Part shown: positions 58,037 through 64,000 of the stretch, one piece after another
How the letters are laid out: each line of letters begins with the position of its first letter
How positions within the stretch are numbered: the stretch's first letter is position 1
Origin: Cereibacter ovatus
GTDB lineage: Bacteria > Pseudomonadota > Alphaproteobacteria > Rhodobacterales > Rhodobacteraceae
Assembly: GCF_900207575.1 (NCBI RefSeq)
Contig: NZ_OAOQ01000007.1
Coordinates: 108,611 to 172,610, forward strand
Direction: 5' to 3'
DNA length: 64,000 bases
The notes under the pieces: model-generated
What the model was told of the DNA's origin: nothing
What the model saw: the letters and a program-made list of their open reading frames with translations, nothing else
Databases searched by the model: none
Position numbers and translations under genes: made by a program

Positions 58037-60841
58037 ATGACTTTCGGCAAGGGCTGCCACCTGCATCTGATCGACGGCTCGGCCTTCATCTTCCGCGCCT
58101 ACCATGCGCTGCCGCCCCTGACGCGGAAATCCGACGGCCTGCCGGTGGGCGCGGTCGCGGGCTTTTGCAACATGCTGTTCCGCTATGTCGAAAACAACAA
58201 GGGTGCCGACGCGGCCACCCATGTCGCGGTGATCTTCGACCATTCCTCGAAGACCTTCCGCAACGAGATCTACCCGCTTTACAAGGCCAACCGCCCCGAC
58301 CCGCCCGAGGATCTGCGCCCGCAGTTCCCCCTGACCCGCGAGGCGACGCGCGCCTTCAACATCCCCTGCATCGAAACCGAAGGCTTCGAGGCCGACGACA
58401 TCATCGCGGCCCTTGCCTGCAAGGCGCGCGATGCCGGCGGGCAGGTCACGATCCTGTCGTCCGACAAGGATCTGATGCAGCTTGTGGGCAACGGGGTCGG
58501 CATGCTGGACCCGATGAAGAACAAGCGCATCGACCGCGACGAGGTGATCGAAAAGTTCGGCGTCCCGCCCGAGCGCGTGGTGGATGTGCAGGCGCTGGCA
58601 GGCGATTCCGTCGACAACGTGCCGGGCGCCCCGGGGATCGGCATCAAGACCGCGGCGCTGCTGATTCAGGAATACGGCGATCTGGAAAGCCTTCTGGCCC
58701 GCGCGGCCGAGATCAAGCAACCCAAGCGCCGCGCCGCCATTCAGGACAATGCCGACCAGATCCGCATCTCGAAGCGGCTGGTCGAACTGGACTGCAACAC
58801 GCCCCTTGATGTCGAGCTGGACGATCTGGAAGTGCAAAAGCCGGTGGCCGGTGACCTGCTGGGCTTCCTGAACCTGATGGAGTTCCGCAGCCTGACAAAG
58901 CGGGTGGCCGACAGCCTCAAGGTCGAGGCCCCGCCCGCCCCCACCGCCGTCACCGCCCCCGCCGCAGCCATTCCCTCGGCCGCCGAGGCGCCGCTGCCCT
59001 TCGATACCGCGGCCTATGACTGTGTTCGCGATGCCGCCACGCTTTCGGCATGGATCGCCCGCATCCGCGAGCGCGGCCATGTCGCGGTGGATACCGAAAC
59101 CACCAGCCTTGACGAGATGCGCGCCGAACTGGTCGGCATCTCGCTTTGCGTCGAAGCCGGGCGGGCCTGCTATATCCCGCTGGGGCATCGTCAGGGCACG
59201 GGCGATCTGTTCGGCGGCGCCGAGCTTGCGCCCGACCAGATCCCGATGGATCTGGCGCTGTCGATGCTGAAGCCGGTGCTTGAGGACGACGCGATCCTGA
59301 AGATCGGCCAGAACATGAAATATGACGCCAAGATCCTTGCGCGTCACGGCATCCGGGTCGCGCCCATCGATGACACGATGCTGATGTCCTATGCCATGCA
59401 CGCCGGGCTGCACGGCCATGGCATGGACGAGCTGTGCGATACCTACCTTGGCCACAAGACCATCGCGATCAAGACCTTGCTGGGCTCTGGCAAGGCGCAG
59501 ATCACCTTTGACCGGGTGCCGATCGATCAGGCCGTGCCCTATGCCGCCGAAGATGCCGACGTGACGCTGCGGCTGTGGGCCCTGTTCCGGCCGCAGCTTC
59601 ACCGCGCCCGCGTCACCACCGTTTATGAAACGCTGGAACGCCCGCTTATCCCGATTCTGGCCGAGATGGAAATGGCCGGCGTGCAGGTCGACCGCGATAC
59701 GCTGTCACGAATGTCGAACGCCTTCGCGCAAAAGATGGCGGCGCTGGAATCCGAGATCCACGAGCTGGCCGGCGGCCCGTTCAACGTCGGTTCCCCCAAA
59801 CAACTGGGCGAGATCCTGTTTGAACGCATGAGCCTTCAGGGCGGTGTCAAGGGCAAGAACGGCGCCTGGGGCACCGGCGCCGACGTGCTGGAAGATCTGG
59901 CCGCCGAAGGCCACGACCTGCCCGCCCGCGTGCTGGACTGGCGGCAGTTGTCCAAGCTGAAATCGACCTATACCGACGCGCTGCAAGACCATATCAACCC
60001 CGAAACCGGGCGGGTGCATACGTCCTATTCCATCGCAGGCGCAAACACCGGGCGGCTGGCCTCGACCGATCCGAACCTGCAAAACATCCCCGTGCGCACC
60101 GAAGAAGGCCGCCGCATCCGCGAGGCTTTCGTGGCGCCGCCCGGCAAGGTTCTGGTCAGCCTTGACTATTCCCAGATCGAATTGCGCATCCTGGCCCATA
60201 TCGCCGACATTCCGGCGCTGAAACAGGCTTTCCGCGAAGGTCAGGACATCCACGCCATGACGGCATCGGAAATGTTCGGCGTGCCGCTGGAAGGCATGGA
60301 CCCGATGGTGCGCCGTCAGGCCAAGGCGATCAATTTCGGGGTGATCTACGGCATCTCGGGGTTTGGGCTGGCCCGCAACCTGCGCATCCCGCGCGCCGAT
60401 GCGCAGGGCTTCATCGACCGCTACTTCGAACGGTTCCCCGGCATCCGCGCCTATATGGACGCGACCGTGGCCTTCGCGAAGGAAAACGGCTTCGTGCAGA
60501 CCCTGTTCGGCCGCAAGATCCACACCCCCGAAATCAACGCCAAGGGCCCCGGCGCGGGCTTTGCCCGCCGTGCCGCGATCAACGCGCCGATACAGGGCAC
60601 CGCCGCCGATGTGATCCGGCGCGCGATGATCCGGATGCCGAAGGCCATTGCCGGGATGCCCGCGAAGATGCTGCTGCAAGTCCATGACGAACTGCTGTTC
60701 GAGGTGGACGAGGCCGCCGCCGATGCGCTGACAGACCGGGTGCGCGAGGTGATGGAGACCGCCTCGGACCCGGCGGTGCATCTGTCGGTTCCGCTGACCG
60801 TCGAGGCCGGCCGCGGCGCGAACTGGGCCGCCGCACACTGA
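58037..60841 (+). CDS. polA: DNA polymerase I
   Basis: 934 residues, three domains. The 5' nuclease is at about 1-290 (LIDGSAFIFRAYHALPPLTRK, ETEGFEADDIIAALA, GDSVDNVPGAPGIGIKTAALL). The 3'-5' proofreading domain is at about 330-520 with its acidic residues kept (VAVDTETTSL, GQNMKYDAKIL, YAAEDADVTLRLW). The polymerase domain has motif A SLDYSQIELRILAHI, motif B RRQAKAINFGVIYGISGFGLA and motif C LLQVHDELLFEV. So all three activities are expected. Replication primer removal and repair. GGGGAGGGG precedes the start. Confidence 0.97.
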   Translation: MTFGKGCHLHLIDGSAFIFRAYHALPPLTRKSDGLPVGAVAGFCNMLFRYVENNKGADAATHVAVIFDHSSKTFRNEIYPLYKANRPDPPEDLRPQFPLTREATRAFNIPCIETEGFEADDIIAALACKARDAGGQVTILSSDKDLMQLVGNGVGMLDPMKNKRIDRDEVIEKFGVPPERVVDVQALAGDSVDNVPGAPGIGIKTAALLIQEYGDLESLLARAAEIKQPKRRAAIQDNADQIRISKRLVELDCNTPLDVELDDLEVQKPVAGDLLGFLNLMEFRSLTKRVADSLKVEAPPAPTAVTAPAAAIPSAAEAPLPFDTAAYDCVRDAATLSAWIARIRERGHVAVDTETTSLDEMRAELVGISLCVEAGRACYIPLGHRQGTGDLFGGAELAPDQIPMDLALSMLKPVLEDDAILKIGQNMKYDAKILARHGIRVAPIDDTMLMSYAMHAGLHGHGMDELCDTYLGHKTIAIKTLLGSGKAQITFDRVPIDQAVPYAAEDADVTLRLWALFRPQLHRARVTTVYETLERPLIPILAEMEMAGVQVDRDTLSRMSNAFAQKMAALESEIHELAGGPFNVGSPKQLGEILFERMSLQGGVKGKNGAWGTGADVLEDLAAEGHDLPARVLDWRQLSKLKSTYTDALQDHINPETGRVHTSYSIAGANTGRLASTDPNLQNIPVRTEEGRRIREAFVAPPGKVLVSLDYSQIELRILAHIADIPALKQAFREGQDIHAMTASEMFGVPLEGMDPMVRRQAKAINFGVIYGISGFGLARNLRIPRADAQGFIDRYFERFPGIRAYMDATVAFAKENGFVQTLFGRKIHTPEINAKGPGAGFARRAAINAPIQGTAADVIRRAMIRMPKAIAGMPAKMLLQVHDELLFEVDEAAADALTDRVREVMETASDPAVHLSVPLTVEAGRGANWAAAH

Positions 60842-60937
60842 CCCGGACGGTCGCCCGGATTGCAATGCGGGCCGCGGTAAGCGGCGCCCGGGTTCCTGTC
60901 GCTTTGCGGTGACGGATTTCGGGCGCACTGTCGCGTT

Positions 60938-60963
60938 GTGACCGGCGCCCGGGCGCCGGTCAC
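60938..60963. terminator. Perfect 26-bp palindrome between polA and the HIT gene
   Basis: GTGACCGGCGCCC is followed directly by its exact reverse complement, ending 10 bp from the HIT-gene stop and 97 bp after polA. Convergent placement suggests a bidirectional terminator; there are no T-tracts. Confidence 0.55.
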
Positions 60964-60973
60964 GCTGCCCCCC

Positions 60974-61357
60974 TTAGCCCTGCCGCGACAGCATCGGCCC
61001 CAGCGGACGGCCGGCCAGAATATGCATGTGATAGTGCGGCACCTCTTGCACCGCATCCTCGCCCGCGTTCGACACGGTGCGATAGCCGCGCCCCCCCTCG
61101 CCCGGAGTGATGGCCAGCATGGCGCAGACCTGCGCCGCAGTGCGGTGAAAATCCACGATCTCGTCCGCAGAGGCCTCGGCCGCGAAATGGTCGAAGCAGA
61201 CGTAAGGCCCTTTGGGGATCACAAGGATATGGTCGGGGGTCTGCGGGCGGATATCGCGGAAGGCCAGCGTATGGGCGGTGTCCAGCACGGTCTGGTTCGG
61301 GATCTCGCCGCGAAGGATGCGGGCAAAGATGTTCTGGTCGTCGTAGCTGTAGGGCAT
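60974..61357 (-). CDS. HIT family hydrolase
   Basis: 127 residues from the ATG at 61357 (MPYSYDDQNIFARILRGEIP). Histidine-triad motif HYHMHILAGRPLG near the C-terminus and the fold blocks TLAFRDIRPQTPDHILVIPKG. Hint-type enzymes hydrolyse AMP conjugates such as adenosine phosphoramidates. It starts 4 bp after the glycosyltransferase gene and is likely co-transcribed. Confidence 0.93.
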   Translation of the reverse strand: MPYSYDDQNIFARILRGEIPNQTVLDTAHTLAFRDIRPQTPDHILVIPKGPYVCFDHFAAEASADEIVDFHRTAAQVCAMLAITPGEGGRGYRTVSNAGEDAVQEVPHYHMHILAGRPLGPMLSRQG

Positions 61358-61361
61358 GTCT

Positions 61362-62939
61362 TCAATCCACGAATAGGTAGTCGGTGGCGGCGATCTCATG
61401 GGCCAGAGCCTCGGAAATCCCGAGGAATTCCGCAAGGGGGGGCGTGTTCTCGGACACGCTGGCGGCCTCGCGGATGCGGTGGAAGCGGTCAAAGCCCGCA
61501 TCGCGCAGCCGGTCGCTTTCAAAGCGGATGTCATAGCGGATCGTGGGCAGCAGCCGGGCCAGAACCTCGGGGCGGGTCGCCTGACCGGCCAGACCGATGC
61601 GGCGGGCGTGGCCGGCAAGGTAGTCGTCGGAAAATGCGCACTCGATCTCCATCAATCGGGTTTCGGCCCGGTCGGCAAAGAAATCGCGCATCAGGTCAAG
61701 GTTGGCCGGATCGATGCAGATCACCAGCCGGTCGCTGTCCCATGTATCGAACAACAGCCGCAGCAACGCGCGCCGGTGGCGGGTGCGCTTTTCCAGCGTG
61801 GTCTGGATGCCGCCAAGATCAGGCAGCGGCGTCGCCTCTTCGTTGAACAGGTAGTCCACCGCCGGGATGCCGGTCACCTGCCGCACCCGTTCCATCAGCC
61901 GCTTGGCGACATGCCATTTCTTGCAGGTCACGATCAGCAGGGTCCGCCCGCGACCCAGAGAGGATTCGGTTTCCCAGAAGCGCGGCGCAAAACGCCGGCC
62001 GATCCGGCCGCGCCCGGTCAGGAAAGCAAACAGCCGCCGGCCCTCGTCCGAGACCGGAAACGCGACATCCGTCGCGGCATAAAGCCGGCCCAGCCGCTGT
62101 TTCAGATCCAGCGCATCGGCCGAGATCTTGCGGGCGAACAAGTAATCCTGCCCCATCAGCAGATCGTAATGGTCGTTGTAGAAGGTGACCGGCATCCCGT
62201 AATCTGTGAACATCAGGAAGGTCAGCGTGCGCGAGCGGATCTCTGGCGCGGGCACCAGATGGCGGACAAGGGTCTGAAAGAAGGTCTCGTCCGGGATCCA
62301 TGTCGTGCGGAAAAAGCGCAGCACGTCGGGCCGCTGATCGCAGAACGCCAGCACCGATTCGACAGTGCGGCGGCGCAGGCACCACCACTGGCTGCCGATC
62401 TGGACCCGAAGCCCCTGCGGAATCCGCCGCGTCAACCCCATCCGCTTTTGCAGATCAAGCAGCCCATAGAACAGTCGCGGCCGGGCGCGTTCGTTCACGA
62501 CGTGGCGGTAGATCAGCCGTTCTTCCTTGATCCCGGTCTTGATCCAGTCCGAGCGGAAGAAGTCGAAGCTTTCGATATGGTCCGCATCCTCGCGGTCCAG
62601 AAACGCATGGGCGTGTTCGGCGGATTTGATCGGCATGCAGTCGCCCGACAGCATGTAGAAATGCGTGGCGCGCGGGAAGGCGTCGATGGCGGCGCGCACC
62701 GCCTGAAGCGTCGCGGCGACAAGGCTCCATTCCCCCCAGCCGCATTTGATGCGCCGGCGCGCGAAGGTCACCGAAGGATTCGCGGCCAGCGCGCCCCGGA
62801 TGCGGTCAAAGGCCGCGCGCGGCGCACGGGCGTCGAAATGGATCGCGACGAAATCGCCCGCAGCCGTCAGCCGTTCCGCCTGCGCGACGATGCCCTCGGG
62901 ATCCTTGTGACATAAAAGGATGTAGGCGATCCTTGCCAT
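61362..62939 (-). CDS. GT14-like (core-2/I-branching) glycosyltransferase with DUF5928 domain
   Basis: 525 residues. The N-terminal half is a Branch/xylosyltransferase-like GT14 domain: IAYILLCHKDPEGIVAQAERL, FVAIHFDARAP, CGWGEWSLVAATLQAVRAAI, HFYMLSGDCMPIK and WIPDETFFQTLVRHL. The C-terminal half (about 280-525) matches DUF5928: LLIVTCKKWHVAKRLMERVR and RALLRLLFDTWDSDRLVICIDP. The second half looks able to bind a nucleotide or sulfonucleotide, but that is a guess. The divergent neighbour is a sulfotransferase, so the pair may build and sulfate a surface glycan. Confidence 0.82.
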   Translation of the reverse strand: MARIAYILLCHKDPEGIVAQAERLTAAGDFVAIHFDARAPRAAFDRIRGALAANPSVTFARRRIKCGWGEWSLVAATLQAVRAAIDAFPRATHFYMLSGDCMPIKSAEHAHAFLDREDADHIESFDFFRSDWIKTGIKEERLIYRHVVNERARPRLFYGLLDLQKRMGLTRRIPQGLRVQIGSQWWCLRRRTVESVLAFCDQRPDVLRFFRTTWIPDETFFQTLVRHLVPAPEIRSRTLTFLMFTDYGMPVTFYNDHYDLLMGQDYLFARKISADALDLKQRLGRLYAATDVAFPVSDEGRRLFAFLTGRGRIGRRFAPRFWETESSLGRGRTLLIVTCKKWHVAKRLMERVRQVTGIPAVDYLFNEEATPLPDLGGIQTTLEKRTRHRRALLRLLFDTWDSDRLVICIDPANLDLMRDFFADRAETRLMEIECAFSDDYLAGHARRIGLAGQATRPEVLARLLPTIRYDIRFESDRLRDAGFDRFHRIREAASVSENTPPLAEFLGISEALAHEIAATDYLFVD

Positions 62940-63053
62940 GACTGTCGCTTTGCCCGCATCCGCACCTTTGCCGCTTCTAGTGCGCGCCGCCAGTCATTGA
63001 AAAGTAATAAATTGTCTGCTTTCTGGGGGAAATCGCCCAGAAGGAGAGCGCAC

Positions 63054-63872
63054 ATGGGGTTTCCCGGAACCTGGATGACGGAAAGCGAAAGCCTCGTCTA
63101 TCGCGTGGTGCCGAAATGCGCCTGCTCGACCATCGGGCAGATCATGTATTTCTCTGATCACGGCCGGTTTTTCGACGGCGACATCCATGATGCGACGACG
63201 GGCCTGCACAAATGGGCACAAGAGGCCAGCCAGCCGCTGATCGAGGCCAATGTGAAGGCGCATCGCTCGCCCGCCTTCACCTGCGTGCGCAATCCCTACA
63301 GCCGCATCCTGTCGTCGTTCTTCGACAAGATCTGCGGTATCCAACGCAACGGCAAACGCTATCGCGGCAATCTGGTGCCGCTGATCATCCAGAAATACGG
63401 CATCGACGTCGGGGGCGAGGATGGCCGGGCCGAGTTCGACCAAATCGCCAGCTTCCGCCGCTTTCTGCTGTTCGTGCGCGACACGATCCGCTGGAAGAAG
63501 CCGATGGAGCCTGACATCCACTGGTCGGCCATGTCGGGTCACATCTCGACCTTCATCGTGAACGGCGGGCGCTATGACCGCATCTTCTTCACCGAGAAGT
63601 TCAACGAAGGCATGCAGTCGGTGCTGAACCTTGCCTCGCTGCGGCATCAGGTGGATCTGGCAACGATCCCGCGGTTCAATGAAAGTGAAGGCCACGGCCC
63701 CGCGCGGGCGCATCCGGTGGAGGCCTATTTCGATGACCTGTCGATGCATCTGATGTGGGAAATCTACCGCAAGGACTTTCAGCTGTTCCGCTACGATTTC
63801 GACAACCCGGCGAACAAGCTGCCGAAAGGCGACATCGATCTGGCCGAGGTCCATGCCCGGCTGGGCGACTGA
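63054..63872 (+). CDS. Sulfotransferase family 2-type protein
   Basis: 272 residues from the ATG at 63054, 7 nt after AAGGAG; an in-frame ATG at 62997 lacks a site. The PAPS 5'-phosphosulfate loop VPKCACSTI is at residues 19-27, and the 3'-phosphate loop FTCVRNPYSRILSSFFDKI is near residue 85. Carbohydrate sulfotransferase family 2 or NodH-like. It would transfer sulfate from PAPS to a sugar hydroxyl. Divergent from the GT14-DUF5928 gene across 114 bp of AT-richer sequence that holds the promoters. Confidence 0.87.
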   Translation: MGFPGTWMTESESLVYRVVPKCACSTIGQIMYFSDHGRFFDGDIHDATTGLHKWAQEASQPLIEANVKAHRSPAFTCVRNPYSRILSSFFDKICGIQRNGKRYRGNLVPLIIQKYGIDVGGEDGRAEFDQIASFRRFLLFVRDTIRWKKPMEPDIHWSAMSGHISTFIVNGGRYDRIFFTEKFNEGMQSVLNLASLRHQVDLATIPRFNESEGHGPARAHPVEAYFDDLSMHLMWEIYRKDFQLFRYDFDNPANKLPKGDIDLAEVHARLGD

Positions 63873-63874
63873 GT

Positions 63875-64000
63875 TCAGACCGCACCTGCGGCCGGTGTCA
63901 GCGATAGTGCCCCGGGTTGTTCTCTAATCGCCTTGGTCAATCGCTGATCTCTCTGCCGTTGATCCTGGGTGCCTGGCTCTGAGGTTCTCTCCGTGGTCAC
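63875..64000 (-). other. Open frame running off the right edge, unassigned
   Basis: On the minus strand an open frame enters from beyond 64000 and stops at 63875-63877, giving about 41 residues (…QRQRDQRLTKAIREQPG…). Base composition from about 63915 onward is lower in GC than the rest of the window. It could be the tail of a gene, the end of an insertion sequence or non-coding; nothing diagnostic is visible in so short a piece. Confidence 0.2.

Overview
The window is 64 kb of a GC-rich (roughly two-thirds G+C), densely packed alphaproteobacterial chromosome. The gene content fits the Rhodobacteraceae/Paracoccaceae (Rhodobacter-Paracoccus group). Pointers are a TIGR02300 FYDLN-acid protein, a DUF6455 protein, an alphaproteobacterial-type GshA, a fused MnhA-MnhB antiporter subunit, an frcBCAK/ROK fructose transport locus, a DeoC-ALDH16 pair, a DUF4159 operon, and a GC-rich intergenic repeat of a kind I remember from this family. 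No phage, CRISPR array, rRNA or complete insertion sequence was seen. One tRNA (Ala-GGC) is present. No gap between genes exceeds 300 bp; the longest is about 280 bp at 39780-40061.

1-2.9 kb: tail of a lipocalin-like protein, a cysteine-rich DUF6455 gene under an FNR-like box, a GntR regulator, a YgjP-like metallopeptidase, the FYDLN-acid protein and tRNA-Ala. 2.9-8.9 kb: the most unusual part, a co-directional, translationally coupled six-gene cluster. It encodes a formyltransferase-like protein, a QueC-like PP-loop ATPase, a GT25 glycosyltransferase, a polysaccharide pyruvyltransferase, a MurF-like ligase with an extra cysteine cluster, and an LpxL-like acyltransferase without the catalytic histidine. 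I read it as an undescribed surface glycan or glycolipid modification pathway; this is inference. 9-12.3 kb: small lipoprotein, adenine deaminase, EamA exporter.

12.3-17.3 kb: fructose-type ABC transporter (frcB, frcC, frcA, frcK) divergent from a ROK repressor, with a striking AT-rich palindrome between them. 17.5-24.7 kb: Mrp/Mnh multisubunit Na+/H+ antiporter operon followed by NhaD, a sodium/pH homeostasis block. 24.8-28.1 kb: deoC and an ALDH16-type two-domain protein that has lost its catalytic Cys and Glu. 28.3-39.8 kb: housekeeping genes (yqgE, DsbD-like domain, an unusual family-4 uracil-DNA glycosylase, pyrB, a pyrC-like gene lacking metal ligands, plsY, gshA, rsmE, ubiA, a large OmpA-family protein).

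40-44.7 kb: succinate-semialdehyde dehydrogenase, an ECF sigma factor coupled to a membrane-anchored VWA protein, Hsp20. 44.8-49.6 kb: secreted trypsin-like protease and the glcDEF glycolate oxidase operon. 49.7-57.1 kb: DUF599 protein and a four-gene MoxR/DUF58/DUF4159/VWA operon. 57.2-64 kb: DUF1285 protein, zinc-finger protein, DNA polymerase I, HIT protein, a GT14-DUF5928 glycosyltransferase divergent from a sulfotransferase (a second surface-glycan locus), and an unassigned lower-GC stretch at the right edge.
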